Positions 28,231 to 37,404 of a stretch of 60,825 nt of DNA are shown piece by piece (position 1 is the first letter of the stretch; the number at the start of each line of letters is the position of its first letter). Position numbers and translations under genes: made by a program. Source of the DNA: Bacteroidales bacterium (GTDB taxonomy: Bacteria > Bacteroidota > Bacteroidia > Bacteroidales > JAAYJT01); the NCBI GenBank assembly GCA_012522795.1, contig JAAYJT010000054.1:1-60825 (forward strand). The letters run 5' to 3'. The notes beneath the pieces are model-generated. The model saw nothing but the letters and a program-made list of their open reading frames with translations, did no database searches and had not been told where the DNA came from.

Positions 28231-29727
28231 ATGATTACTAAAGAATTTACTCTTGAAAAATATTTCGAAAAATTTCGAAAAAAAGTAGTAGGAATTGATC
28301 AGACGTTCAATTCTCCTTATGGGCAACAAAAACTGATTTATGCAGATTGGATTGCAAGCGGTAGGCTCTACTCCCCTATTGAAGAAAGACTTTTTCGGGA
28401 CATTGGGCCTTTTATTGGTAATACACATACTGAAACCAGTGAAACCGGAACAATGATGACCAAAGCCTATCATCATGCCCATCAGCGAATAAAGCAACAT
28501 GTAAATGCAGGCAAGAATGATATACTTATCAATACCGGGTTTGGGATGACAGGTGCATTGGTTAAATTTCAGCGTATTCTGGGACTTAAATACTGTGGAC
28601 AGCTCTTAAATGGTGACTGTCTTCACAATTCAGACAGACCGGTAGTGTTCATTACTCATATGGAGCATCATTCCAATCATACTTCATGGTTTGAAACCAT
28701 AGCCGATACCGTTGTGCTGGCTCCAGATGATAATCTTTTAGTTAACCCTGAAGAATTAAAGAAGAAATTAGATGAATATAAAGATCGAAAAATTAAGATC
28801 GGATCATTCACAGCATGTTCAAATGTTACCGGTATTCACACCCCGTACCGAACATTAGCGCGTATAATGCATGAACACGGAGGCTTTTGCTTTATTGATT
28901 TTGCAGCTTCAGCACCATACTGTGATATCGATATGAACCCTGCAGATCCACTTGAAAAGCTTGATGCCATATTTTTCTCACCCCATAAATTTCTTGGTGG
29001 TCCCGGAGCTTCAGGTGTTTTAATATTTGATAGGAGCATGTATCGTAATACTGTGCCTGATCAACCCGGTGGAGGCACTGTTGACTGGACAAATCCATGG
29101 GGAGAATACAAATATGTTGACGATATCGAAGCAAGAGAAGATGGTGGAACTCCTGGGTTCCTTCAGGCTATGAAAACCGCTTTGGCTATTGATCTTAAAG
29201 AACAGATGGGAACAGACAATATTTGCAATAGAGAAGACGAACTAATGCATAAATTGTTTGATGGGCTGGAAAAAATACCAGGAATGAATATTCTGGCAAA
29301 TAACGACAGAAATCGAATTGGTGTCATATCGTTTTATATCAATGATATACATTATAATTTAATTGTAAAACTTCTGAACGATAGATATGGAATTCAGGCC
29401 CGCGGAGGATGTGCATGTGCTGGCACCTATGGTCATTTTCTTCTTGATGTTTCATACGAAAAATCAAAAGTAATAACTGATAAAATAACTTCCGGTGATC
29501 TTTCGGAGAAACCCGGATGGGTTAGACTATCAATACATCCGGTAATGACTGATAATGAAATAGAATCAATAGTTGGAGCTGTTGATGAAATTGCCAGAAA
29601 CCATAAAAAGCTGGAACAGGAATACATTTACGACAGGCATAAAAACGAGTTCAGACATGTAAATGAAAATAACCGCATAGACCAGATTGTAAAAAAATGG
29701 TTCAGTCTTAACCATGATCAGGGTTGA
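28231..29727 (+). CDS. Class V aminotransferase-fold PLP enzyme, cysteine-desulfurase-like
   Basis: 498-residue PLP enzyme of the SufS/CsdA-like class V group. The Schiff-base lysine is K253 in SPHKFLGGPGASG, the ring-stacking histidine is in MEHHSNHTSW, and a cysteine sits in RGGCACAGTYG at the place of the SufS persulfide loop, although the loop is altered from the usual RxGHHCAQP. It is about 90 residues longer than SufS. I chose the ATG at 28231; an in-frame TTG at 28201 adds ten residues without support. No suf or isc genes are nearby, so it is probably a specialised cysteine desulfurase or selenocysteine-lyase-like enzyme. A Crp/Fnr regulator follows 207 nt later. Confidence 0.83.
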   Translation: MITKEFTLEKYFEKFRKKVVGIDQTFNSPYGQQKLIYADWIASGRLYSPIEERLFRDIGPFIGNTHTETSETGTMMTKAYHHAHQRIKQHVNAGKNDILINTGFGMTGALVKFQRILGLKYCGQLLNGDCLHNSDRPVVFITHMEHHSNHTSWFETIADTVVLAPDDNLLVNPEELKKKLDEYKDRKIKIGSFTACSNVTGIHTPYRTLARIMHEHGGFCFIDFAASAPYCDIDMNPADPLEKLDAIFFSPHKFLGGPGASGVLIFDRSMYRNTVPDQPGGGTVDWTNPWGEYKYVDDIEAREDGGTPGFLQAMKTALAIDLKEQMGTDNICNREDELMHKLFDGLEKIPGMNILANNDRNRIGVISFYINDIHYNLIVKLLNDRYGIQARGGCACAGTYGHFLLDVSYEKSKVITDKITSGDLSEKPGWVRLSIHPVMTDNEIESIVGAVDEIARNHKKLEQEYIYDRHKNEFRHVNENNRIDQIVKKWFSLNHDQG

Positions 29728-29828
29728 GCCTGAAGGTGTTTTCTACTAATGTATAATAGAACAGTAAAAAGCAGCGATATCTACATTCCATTATTCTACT
29801 GCGCGACTGAGTTTTCTGATTTTCTTTG

Positions 29829-29836
29829 TACTTTTG
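29829..29836 (+). promoter_or_regulatory. -7 element of the Crp/Fnr regulator gene
   Basis: TACTTTTG fits TAnnTTTG; transcription would begin near 29843, about 90 nt before the coding start. No good -33 TTG is visible, which would fit an activated promoter. Confidence 0.5.
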
Positions 29837-29847
29837 TACTTACTATC

Positions 29848-29858
29848 TTGTGACACAA
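29848..29858. promoter_or_regulatory. Palindrome TTGTGACACAA, candidate Crp/Fnr operator
   Basis: Perfect 11-base palindrome placed just downstream of the -7 element of the Crp/Fnr regulator gene. Its TTGTGA half resembles Crp/Fnr half-sites, and its position at the transcription start would suit negative autoregulation. Binding is inferred. Confidence 0.45.
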
Positions 29859-29934
29859 ATATTGTTTTATTTTTAAGAAAGCATTATTTGATTGATTTTG
29901 GAGAGTGTATAATAATAATTAACACATTGAATTA

Positions 29935-30633
29935 ATGTCGGTTCTGCCTCACAACTCACATGATTGTTTAGGGTGTGAATTTCAATCTCCCTTATTTTCT
30001 CATTTGTCAAATGAGGAACTTGGCACTGTCAGAGAAAACAGGCTATCTGTAGTCTTTAATAAAGGCGAGATCATTCGTAAACAAGGCACCCATCTGTCGC
30101 ATATTATTGTAATAAGCACCGGACTGGCAAAGGTTTATATTGAAGGCAGCAACGGAAAAAACTCTATTATAAACATTGTGAAACCTGTTACTTTTGTTGG
30201 CGGTCCGGGTATCTTCCTTGATCAGATCCATCATTATTCAATTGCGGCTCTTATTGATACCAGAGTTTGTTTTATTGATATCAATGTTTTCAAACATCTT
30301 ATTGATACAAACAAGCAATTTGCAAACAACATATTGAAAAATTTCAGTCAAATGATGCTCAACATATATAATCGTCTGATTAACCTTACTCAAAAGCAAA
30401 TGGCGGGGCGTATGGCTGATGCATTGATCTATCTGTTTGATGATATATTTGTATCCTCAAAAATAGATTCCTCAATATCAAAACAAGATCTGGCTGAATT
30501 GTCAGGTATGGCAAAAGAGAGTGCTGTTAAAATTCTCAGAGACTTTCATAATGCCGGATATATTAGTATTTCGGATAATGAAATTTTACTTTTAAATAGT
30601 GAAGTATTAAAAAGAGTAAGCCGTACAGGCTAA
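29935..30633 (+). CDS. Crp/Fnr family transcriptional regulator
   Basis: 232-residue regulator with an N-terminal cyclic-nucleotide-binding-like beta barrel (about 20-140) and a C-terminal winged helix-turn-helix (ISKQDLAELSGMAKESAVKI at about 183-202). The sensor lacks the conserved RxS phosphate cassette of true cAMP binders. The N-terminus has a CLGC pair near residue 13, but not the four-cysteine set of Fnr, so an iron-sulfur cluster cannot be claimed. Such regulators in Bacteroidota often respond to redox or nitrosative stress. A palindrome at its promoter suggests autoregulation. Confidence 0.87.
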   Translation: MSVLPHNSHDCLGCEFQSPLFSHLSNEELGTVRENRLSVVFNKGEIIRKQGTHLSHIIVISTGLAKVYIEGSNGKNSIINIVKPVTFVGGPGIFLDQIHHYSIAALIDTRVCFIDINVFKHLIDTNKQFANNILKNFSQMMLNIYNRLINLTQKQMAGRMADALIYLFDDIFVSSKIDSSISKQDLAELSGMAKESAVKILRDFHNAGYISISDNEILLLNSEVLKRVSRTG

Positions 30634-30782
30634 ATCTATTAAAAGTCAGTTCATACCTAATATGAGCACAAAACGCTATCTAACAAAACTCAACGCGACT
30701 CATTCAATTAACATCAAATTCATTAAACTCAATTCATAAATACTTTTTCAACTAATCAATTTTTTAAACTCATAAATTACAA

Positions 30783-32195
30783 ATGACATTAATCCGATCA
30801 ATATCTGGCATACGTGGTACAATTGGTGGAAATCCGGGAGATGGACTTACTCCGGTAGATATTGTTAACTACACCTCAGCTTTTGCTACTTTAATAAAAA
30901 AACAAGATCCTGATAAAAAAACAAGCATAGTGATAGGACGCGATGCACGTATTTCTGGTACTATGGTTGAACATCTGGTAACAGGCACTTTGCTTGCAAT
31001 GGGCGTTGACGTTATCAATCTTGAACTTTCAACAACGCCAACCGTGGAAATAGCGGTTGTTGATCTGAATGCTGACGGAGGCATCATTATAACTGCAAGC
31101 CATAATCCCAGACAATGGAATGCTTTGAAACTTCTGAATAACAAGGGTGAATTTATCAGTGCTGCACAGGGAAATGAGCTTATTGAGCTTGCAGAATCAA
31201 AGAATATATCTTTTGCTGAAGTGAATCAATTGGGCCAGTACCGTATTGAAGAAAACTATATTCAGAAACATATTGATAAAATCCTTGCACTTCCGTTAGT
31301 AGATATTAATGCTATAAAAAATGCAGATTTCAGAATTGTTGTTGATGCAGTGAATTCAACTGGTGGCATTGCTTTACCTCCATTATTACAACAATTGGGA
31401 GTAAAGGAAGTAATTGAATTATACTGCGAAGCCAACGGAAATTTTCCTCATGACCCTGAACCATTGCCGCAAAATCTTTCAGAAATATCAGACAAGGTAT
31501 CAAAATCCGATGCTCATCTGGGGCTTGTTGTTGACCCCGATGTTGACCGTCTTGCTATTATTGATGAAAACGGCAATATGTTTGGCGAAGAGTACACTCT
31601 GGTTGCAGTGGCAGACTATGTATTGCAGCACACCAAAGGCAATACGGTATCAAATCTTAGTTCCAGTAAAGCTTTGCAGATTGTAACCGAAAAGCATGGG
31701 GGAAAATATTATGCTTCGGCTGTTGGTGAGGTTAATGTGGTTGAAATGATGAAGTTAAAGCAAGCAGTTATTGGAGGCGAAGGTAACGGAGGGGTTATTT
31801 ATCCCGGGCTACATTACGGACGTGATGCTTTGACGGGAACTGCCCTGTTTCTCACCCATCTGGCAAAATCAGGTAAAAGCTGTTCGGCATTGAGAGCTAC
31901 TTACCCTGATTTACATATCTCAAAAAATAAAATTCAGCTCTCACCTGAAATTAACATTGACGAAATCCTTAACAAAATAAGGCAGCAATATGCCAAACAT
32001 CCTATCAATACAGTTGACGGAATTAAAATTGAACTTGAAAACGATTGGGTACATTTGCGAAAATCAAATACCGAGCCGGTTATCCGCATTTATGCTGAGA
32101 GCGATTCACCTCATAAAGCTGATGTTATTGCCCGAAAGCTTCTGGACGATATACGCAAAATCATAAAAGAAGAATCTGACACAACACTAAATTAA
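30783..32195 (+). CDS. glmM: Phosphoglucosamine mutase
   Basis: Converts glucosamine-6-phosphate to glucosamine-1-phosphate on the way to UDP-GlcNAc, for peptidoglycan and lipid A. The phosphoserine is S106 in TASHNP, the metal-binding loop is DPDVDR, the sugar-binding loop is GEGNGG and the C-terminal phosphate loop is RKSNTEPVIRIY. At 470 residues it is typical of the Bacteroidota enzyme annotated GlmM; a phosphomannomutase or phosphoglucomutase activity cannot be excluded from sequence alone. A small gene follows after 11 nt and is probably cotranscribed. Confidence 0.9.
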   Translation: MTLIRSISGIRGTIGGNPGDGLTPVDIVNYTSAFATLIKKQDPDKKTSIVIGRDARISGTMVEHLVTGTLLAMGVDVINLELSTTPTVEIAVVDLNADGGIIITASHNPRQWNALKLLNNKGEFISAAQGNELIELAESKNISFAEVNQLGQYRIEENYIQKHIDKILALPLVDINAIKNADFRIVVDAVNSTGGIALPPLLQQLGVKEVIELYCEANGNFPHDPEPLPQNLSEISDKVSKSDAHLGLVVDPDVDRLAIIDENGNMFGEEYTLVAVADYVLQHTKGNTVSNLSSSKALQIVTEKHGGKYYASAVGEVNVVEMMKLKQAVIGGEGNGGVIYPGLHYGRDALTGTALFLTHLAKSGKSCSALRATYPDLHISKNKIQLSPEINIDEILNKIRQQYAKHPINTVDGIKIELENDWVHLRKSNTEPVIRIYAESDSPHKADVIARKLLDDIRKIIKEESDTTLN

Positions 32196-32206
32196 CTCGG
32201 AAAGAA

Positions 32207-32446
32207 ATGGCACAAAAACTAAGTAAATCTCGAAGAAAAAAAGTCAAATACAAGTCATTGAGTTTTAAATTAAGTAACAAAGAATATAACCGCATAGCAC
32301 GCTATTGCAAAAAACACAAACTTACTCCCAACAAGCTGATAAAGAAATCATTAAGAACCTATGTCAGTCATATTGGACCTATTATTGACCAGGAAGAACT
32401 GCCTGTGAGTGAGAACCAGTTAACTATTTTTGATTTTGGTGCATAG
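32207..32446 (+). CDS. Small basic protein, ribbon-helix-helix-like
   Basis: 79-residue protein with a very basic start (KSRRKKVKYK), then a strand-helix-helix pattern (SLSFKLSNKEYNRIARYCKK, LTPNKLIKKSLRTYV) that looks like a ribbon-helix-helix DNA-binding fold, and a short acidic tail ending in NQLTIFDFGA. It starts 11 nt after glmM and so is almost certainly read with it. The fold is inferred from the pattern only; the target and role are unknown. It converges with recR. Confidence 0.65.
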   Translation: MAQKLSKSRRKKVKYKSLSFKLSNKEYNRIARYCKKHKLTPNKLIKKSLRTYVSHIGPIIDQEELPVSENQLTIFDFGA

Positions 32447-32489
32447 GAAAGCAATGAACCATATCCTGAATCAATAAAATATTTTGGTA

Positions 32490-33116
32490 TTATTTTTTCT
32501 GACCAATTGTACCTTCAAAAGGCATACGATTCAGAATTGAGCGGCCAAGTGTTATTTCATCAGCAAATTCCAGATCATCGCCAACAGCAATTCCACGGGC
32601 AATCGTGGTAACAAGTATTCCCAGGGTACTAATCTTTTTGTATATATAATAATTAGTTGTATCGCCTTCAATAGTAGCTGGCAAAGCCATTATTAATTCC
32701 CGGGTTTTTTCTGATTCAATCCGCCTGAGAAGTGAATCAATAGTAAGGTCTCCGGGACCTATCCCCTCAATTGGTGAAATAATTCCTCCCAAAACATGAT
32801 ATCGTCCACGAAACTGAGATGTGTTTTCAATAGCCATTACATCCCTGATATCAGCAACCACACAGATAGTTTCAGGATCACGTCGCAAATCAAGGCATAT
32901 CTTACAGGTGTTACCGTCCGATATATTATGGCAAATATCACAATAACAAATTTCTTCACGCAGTTTAATCAGTGCTTCGCCTAATTGCTGTGCTTCTCCA
33001 TTTTCGGATTTTAAAATATGCAAACATAAACGTAAAGCCGTTTTCCTACCAATTCCCGGCAATCTTGATAGCTGATTTACAGCCTCTTCTAATAATTTTG
33101 ATGAATATTCAGCCAC
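32490..33116 (-). CDS. recR: Recombination mediator RecR
   Basis: RecR of the RecFOR pathway, which helps load RecA onto gapped single-stranded DNA. At 208 residues it has an N-terminal helix-hairpin-helix (QLSRLPGIGRKTALRL), a four-cysteine zinc finger (CDICHNISDGNTCKIC), a Toprim domain starting ICVVADIRDV, and the usual GRYHVLGGIISPIEGIGP region. All expected parts are present. Monocistronic as far as can be seen. Confidence 0.96.
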   Translation of the reverse strand: MAEYSSKLLEEAVNQLSRLPGIGRKTALRLCLHILKSENGEAQQLGEALIKLREEICYCDICHNISDGNTCKICLDLRRDPETICVVADIRDVMAIENTSQFRGRYHVLGGIISPIEGIGPGDLTIDSLLRRIESEKTRELIMALPATIEGDTTNYYIYKKISTLGILVTTIARGIAVGDDLEFADEITLGRSILNRMPFEGTIGQKK

Positions 33117-33483
33117 AACAATAAATTGAAAGTTAACACCAGTTACTAAACCCAGATATACTCATAATGAGTTCTTTAGCAACTCTATGCATCAGTAACC
33201 GGTCATTAGTAAAAAATTCTTTTATCATGCCAAAATTACAATTAATTCCTGATTTCACACTGTCCTCCACTCTGTTTTATTAGTTACAAAGGTTTGATCA
33301 ATATTACTTTTCCGGTCAGAATAGCATTTTGTTGACACCTCAATTTTTCAATGTAGTATCTGGTATTTAATTTGATGCTACATCGTAAAACAGCCCGAAA
33401 ATCATTATCTTTGCATCTACTATTACTGTTAGGTAAATTTATGTAAACCGTTAACAAACACCACAAACAAGTATTTTATAAAG
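33117..33483. other. Divergent intergenic region, recR / GWxTD gene
   Basis: 367 bases. It contains a -7-like TATCTTTG at 33406-33413 facing the GWxTD gene. I find no clear promoter for recR and no convincing gene. Confidence 0.55.
33406..33413 (+). promoter_or_regulatory. -7 element upstream of the GWxTD gene
   Basis: TATCTTTG fits TAnnTTTG, 70 nt before the start codon. The -33 element is weak. Confidence 0.5.
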
Positions 33484-34962
33484 ATGTCAGTCATGAAAAG
33501 ATTTTTATACTTATCCTTTGTTGTTCCGTTATTGATCTTATCTGCACAACCAACGACTGCCGCACCCCGGGCAATGTTTTCATACGGAACATTCTATTCA
33601 CCCGACATAGGATCTTTTATTGAAACATATCTGAATTTTGATGCTTCAAGTTTATATTTTATTGAAACCGAAAGTTATGAATATCAGGCAACTGTTGAGA
33701 TCCTTTTGGTTTTTAAACAAGACAGTGTTATTCGTGAGTTCAGAAAATACGAACTCAGAAGCCCTGCAATTCAGGACACTGTGGAAAACAGGTTCAGTTT
33801 TGCCGATCAGCAGAGATTTCTTTTGCCAGGCGGTGACTACAGACTTGAAATTTATTTAAAAGATGCAAATCTTGAAGAAAGTAAGCTAACTTACTTTGAA
33901 GACATCTCAATAAGTTTTGAACCCGACCAAATTAATTTTTCAACCATTCAACTGGCTGAGCGAATTGAAAAAGCAGATACACCAGGGCCACTGACAAAAA
34001 GCGGATATGATATTTATCCTTATGTTGATTATCTCTATCCGTCAAACATTAACATTATTACATATTATGCTGAAATTTATGATGCAGCCAATGTTTTAGG
34101 GCAGGATGAAAATGTGCTTATAACATGCTCAATTGAAGCTTTTGAAACTAAAACTATAGTGCAAAACTTCAACCGTTTTAAACGTGATGTTGCAAAACAG
34201 GTAAATATTGTCCTTAATACTTTTGATATTGCCGAATTACCTTCGGGAAATTACTTTCTTGTCATTAGCATGAAGGATCGTAATAACAATACTCTTGCTT
34301 CAAACAGGGTGTTTTTTCAGCGTTCGAACCCGGAGTTAAAATTAAACTCTGAAGCTTTTGAACACGTTAGTATTACCAATACCTTCGCCACACAAATAGT
34401 TAATATTGACAGTCTTTCGTATTTTATAAAAGCTCTTGATCCAATCTCAAATTATACAGAAAGAGAATTAGCAAATAATTTGGCTTCAGGCAGAAATCTG
34501 GAGCTAATGCAGCGTTATTTCTATAATTTCTGGCTTCAGCGTGACTATTTGAACCCTCAGGAAGCCTGGAAAAACTATTATATTGAAATGTGCCGTGCCG
34601 ATGCAAATTTCAAAACTCTAAGAAAGCGAGGATATGATACTGATCGCGGAAGGGTATATCTGCAGTACGGACCTCCTAATTCCATTACTCAGAACTATAA
34701 CGAACCACATTCATATCCATACGAAATATGGCATTATTATGAAATAAATGGTCAACGGAATAAGCGTTTTGTATTTTACAGCCAGGATATTGTCACAAAC
34801 AATTTTGAACTGCTCCATTCGGATGTGATAGGTGAGCTTTCAAACCCGCGCTGGAACCTGTTTTTGAACAGTCGCAGTTCAAGAGGCTGGGATGTAGATA
34901 CTGAGAATGCACCCGAACATTGGGGAGGCAAATCAAGAGATTATTTTGATCGCCCTCGTTGA
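33484..34962 (+). CDS. GWxTD domain-containing exported protein
   Basis: 492-residue protein with an N-terminal signal peptide (about 4-26) and a C-terminal GWxTD domain (about 340-460). The name-giving motif is here GYDTDRGRVYLQYGPP, with Tyr in place of Trp, followed by the family's PYEIWHYYEING. The N-terminal two thirds are beta-rich without a known domain. The family occurs in Bacteroidota and Acidobacteria; I know of no demonstrated function. An alternative start, MKRFLYL at 33493, would shorten it by three residues. It precedes an acyltransferase gene by 87 nt. Confidence 0.85.
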   Translation: MSVMKRFLYLSFVVPLLILSAQPTTAAPRAMFSYGTFYSPDIGSFIETYLNFDASSLYFIETESYEYQATVEILLVFKQDSVIREFRKYELRSPAIQDTVENRFSFADQQRFLLPGGDYRLEIYLKDANLEESKLTYFEDISISFEPDQINFSTIQLAERIEKADTPGPLTKSGYDIYPYVDYLYPSNINIITYYAEIYDAANVLGQDENVLITCSIEAFETKTIVQNFNRFKRDVAKQVNIVLNTFDIAELPSGNYFLVISMKDRNNNTLASNRVFFQRSNPELKLNSEAFEHVSITNTFATQIVNIDSLSYFIKALDPISNYTERELANNLASGRNLELMQRYFYNFWLQRDYLNPQEAWKNYYIEMCRADANFKTLRKRGYDTDRGRVYLQYGPPNSITQNYNEPHSYPYEIWHYYEINGQRNKRFVFYSQDIVTNNFELLHSDVIGELSNPRWNLFLNSRSSRGWDVDTENAPEHWGGKSRDYFDRPR

Positions 34963-35020
34963 TTTTTAAACAAAAAGTCTTTTTATAATTATAAATGCAC
35001 TTTTATCCGGCCCGAGAAAT

Positions 35021-35028
35021 TAACTTTG
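35021..35028 (+). promoter_or_regulatory. -7 element upstream of the LpxL-like gene
   Basis: TAACTTTG fits TAnnTTTG, 21 nt before the start codon at 35050. No clear -33 element. Confidence 0.5.
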
Positions 35029-35049
35029 CAGGGAATTAATCATAACTAA

Positions 35050-35937
35050 ATGCGCTTACTGTTTATTCTGTTTCAGGGACTGGCGTGGGTAATATCCAAA
35101 ATGTCGGACAGATGCCTGTATGCAATGTCTTCGTTTACCAGTTTTATATTAAAGCACATTATTCGCTACCGTACTAAAATAGTTAAAGACAACCTGAAAA
35201 AGAGTTTTCCGGAGTTTGATAAAAAAAACATTAGCAGCATTGCAAATCAATATTATAAACATTTAGGAGATCTTATAGTAGAGGTTTTGAAAACACCGGG
35301 GCTTTCAGCTAACCAGATTAAAAACAGATTTTCTTTTAAAAACCAGGAATTATTAGAGAATTTTGCTAAAGAAGGCAGAAGCATTATGGTCTTAATTGCT
35401 CATATGGGCAATTGGGAATGGTTAGGACCAGGACTGCAGCTTAATTTTCCCAATTTTGAAGGTTCAGCGGTGGTTAAGCCATTAAGTAATCCGTATTTCA
35501 ACAAATACATAAATGATTTACGTATGTTACACAGAAAAGACAGTGTTATTCCATTTAAACAGACTCTTCGGATCATGCTGAAAAATAAAGAAAAACTAAC
35601 ACTGACTTTGCTTGCTGCTGATCAAACCCCGCATAAAAGTGAAATAGTGTTCAATACTTCTTTTCTGAACCGTTTGACACCTTTCTTTACAGGATTCGAA
35701 AAAATAGCTAAAATGCTGGATCAGCCTGTGGTATTTGCTAATGTGTTCAGAACCACTAGAGGACATTATGAAGTAGATTTTGAACTAATTACCAACGAAC
35801 CTAAAAACACTGCTGAGCAAGAGATAACTCTGGCTTATGTAAGCATGCTTGAGAAAGCAATAAAAAGCCGGCCATATAACTGGCTATGGTCACACAGGCG
35901 CTGGAAATACGTGCCAACAGAAGAAAAAGAACAATAA
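35050..35937 (+). CDS. LpxL/HtrB-like lipid A acyltransferase
   Basis: 295-residue member of the lysophospholipid/lipid A late acyltransferase family, which adds a secondary acyl chain at the inner membrane. It has one N-terminal membrane-associating segment (LLFILFQGLAWVISKM) and the catalytic HX4E motif in LIAHMGNWEWLG, followed by AADQTP and NTSFLNRLTPFFTGFEKIAK, the region that holds the second block of conserved residues. The following glycosyltransferase is 11 nt downstream, so both probably serve surface glycolipid synthesis. Confidence 0.9.
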   Translation: MRLLFILFQGLAWVISKMSDRCLYAMSSFTSFILKHIIRYRTKIVKDNLKKSFPEFDKKNISSIANQYYKHLGDLIVEVLKTPGLSANQIKNRFSFKNQELLENFAKEGRSIMVLIAHMGNWEWLGPGLQLNFPNFEGSAVVKPLSNPYFNKYINDLRMLHRKDSVIPFKQTLRIMLKNKEKLTLTLLAADQTPHKSEIVFNTSFLNRLTPFFTGFEKIAKMLDQPVVFANVFRTTRGHYEVDFELITNEPKNTAEQEITLAYVSMLEKAIKSRPYNWLWSHRRWKYVPTEEKEQ

Positions 35938-35948
35938 AACAAACAATA

Positions 35949-36971
35949 TTGAAAAAAGTAGCTATTGTCATATTAAACTGGAATGGAAAGAAGTTTCTTG
36001 AAAAATTTCTGCCGTCTGTAGTTGCAAATTGTAATGAATACTCGGAAATTATAATTGCCGACAATGATTCAAAAGATGACTCAGTAGAGTTCATTGAAAA
36101 AGAATATCCAGATATCCGGATCATTAAACACACTTTTAACCATGGCTTTGCGAAAGGATATAACGATGCATTGTCGAAAATTGAAAGTGAGTACTATATT
36201 CTGCTGAACTCAGATATAGAGGTCACGCCAAACTGGATTGAACCCGTAATAAAACTGATGGATTCCGATCGCCGGATTGCAACCTGTCAGCCAAAACTTC
36301 GTTCATACCACAGTACTGAATATTTTGAATATGCCGGTGCTGCCGGTGGATTTATTGATCATTTTGGATATCCGTTTTGCCGTGGACGTATTTTTCAGGA
36401 AATAGAGAAAGATGAAGGGCAGTATGACCAGATTTCAGAGATCTTCTGGGCAACAGGAGCCTGCCTTTTTGTAAGAGCTGAATTGTTTCATCGTTTTGGT
36501 GGTTTCGATGATGATTTCTTTGCTCACATGGAAGAAATTGACTTTTGCTGGAGACTGAAAAACGCCGGATATAAAATAATGTATTGTCCTGATTCAGTAG
36601 TTTATCATGTTGGAGGCGGCACACTACCAAAAAAATCATCGCTGAAAACTTATCTGAATTTCAGAAATAACCTTATCCTGATCTTTAAGAATATCCCTTC
36701 TGAACGTATTATTTATGTTTTTCTAACAAGATGGTTTCTTGACTTCATTGCAGCATTAAAATTCCTTAGCCAGGGAGGCATTGCAGATTTTGCTGCAGTT
36801 ATCAGAGCTCAATATTATTTTTTAAGGCATTACAAAACGCAAATCAAGAAGCGCCGAAAAATCTTTCAGGTAAAGGTTTCAGGAATTTATAATCACAATA
36901 TTGTGATAGAACATTTTATACGCAGGAAAAAGAAATTCAGCGACTTGCAGCAGTCAGACTTTACACATTAG
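35949..36971 (+). CDS. Family 2 glycosyltransferase (rhamnosyltransferase-like)
   Basis: 340-residue GT-A enzyme. It begins KKVAIVILNWNGKKFLEKFL, has the nucleotide-sugar-binding ADNDSKDDS and LLNSDIEV (DxD-like) motifs, and the acceptor-side FFAHMEEIDFCWR typical of dTDP-rhamnosyl-type GT2 enzymes. A membrane-associated hydrophobic segment follows near residue 255. I placed the start at the TTG at 35949, 11 nt after the acyltransferase stop, because family similarity starts exactly there; the upstream in-frame ATG at 35886 would lie inside the acyltransferase gene. The stop overlaps the convergent aroQ gene by 11 nt. Confidence 0.85.
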   Translation: MKKVAIVILNWNGKKFLEKFLPSVVANCNEYSEIIIADNDSKDDSVEFIEKEYPDIRIIKHTFNHGFAKGYNDALSKIESEYYILLNSDIEVTPNWIEPVIKLMDSDRRIATCQPKLRSYHSTEYFEYAGAAGGFIDHFGYPFCRGRIFQEIEKDEGQYDQISEIFWATGACLFVRAELFHRFGGFDDDFFAHMEEIDFCWRLKNAGYKIMYCPDSVVYHVGGGTLPKKSSLKTYLNFRNNLILIFKNIPSERIIYVFLTRWFLDFIAALKFLSQGGIADFAAVIRAQYYFLRHYKTQIKKRRKIFQVKVSGIYNHNIVIEHFIRRKKKFSDLQQSDFTH

Positions 36972-37404
36972 TCGGCGGTAACTGAAAATTCCTGATCAGA
37001 CTTTCAGCAGCAAGCATATAGCCATATAAGCCAAATCCGCAGATATAACCTTTAACCCATGGCGAAATATGCGATACATGTCTGTATGATTCCCGTGCAA
37101 AAACATTGCTTAAATGAACTTCAATAACCGGAGCTTTTATTGCTCTGACGGCATCGCCCAATGCTACAGAAGTGTGAGAGTAAGCGCCTGCATTAAAAAT
37201 GATTCCGGCAGCAGAAAACCCAAACTCATGTAATTTATCAATCAGCTCACCTTCAATATTGCTTTGATAGTAAACAAATTCCACATCGGGATAGGCAGAT
37301 TGAAGGGACCTGAGCAGTTCGCCGAATGTTGAAACCCCATAGATACTGGTTTCTCTGATACCAGTGAGATTTAGATTAGGACCATTTAAAATCAGAATTG
37401 TCAT
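36961..37404 (-). CDS. aroQ: Type II 3-dehydroquinate dehydratase
   Basis: Dehydrates 3-dehydroquinate to 3-dehydroshikimate in the shikimate pathway. The 147 residues show the type II hallmarks: NGPNLNL at the start, the IYG tyrosine loop, FNAGAYSHTSVALGDA, and EVHLSNVFAREYR-type substrate loop (here EVHLSNVFARESYRH). The lid is NLTGIRETSIYG, with Thr where NLLGxREP is common. The 3' end overlaps the convergent glycosyltransferase gene by 11 nt, so there is no room for an intergenic terminator. Confidence 0.94.
   Translation of the reverse strand: MTILILNGPNLNLTGIRETSIYGVSTFGELLRSLQSAYPDVEFVYYQSNIEGELIDKLHEFGFSAAGIIFNAGAYSHTSVALGDAVRAIKAPVIEVHLSNVFARESYRHVSHISPWVKGYICGFGLYGYMLAAESLIRNFQLPPTNV

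Noticed and set aside
29935-30000. Fnr-type iron-sulfur site in the Crp/Fnr regulator
   Set aside because: Only a CLGC pair is seen near the N-terminus; the full four-cysteine set of Fnr is absent.
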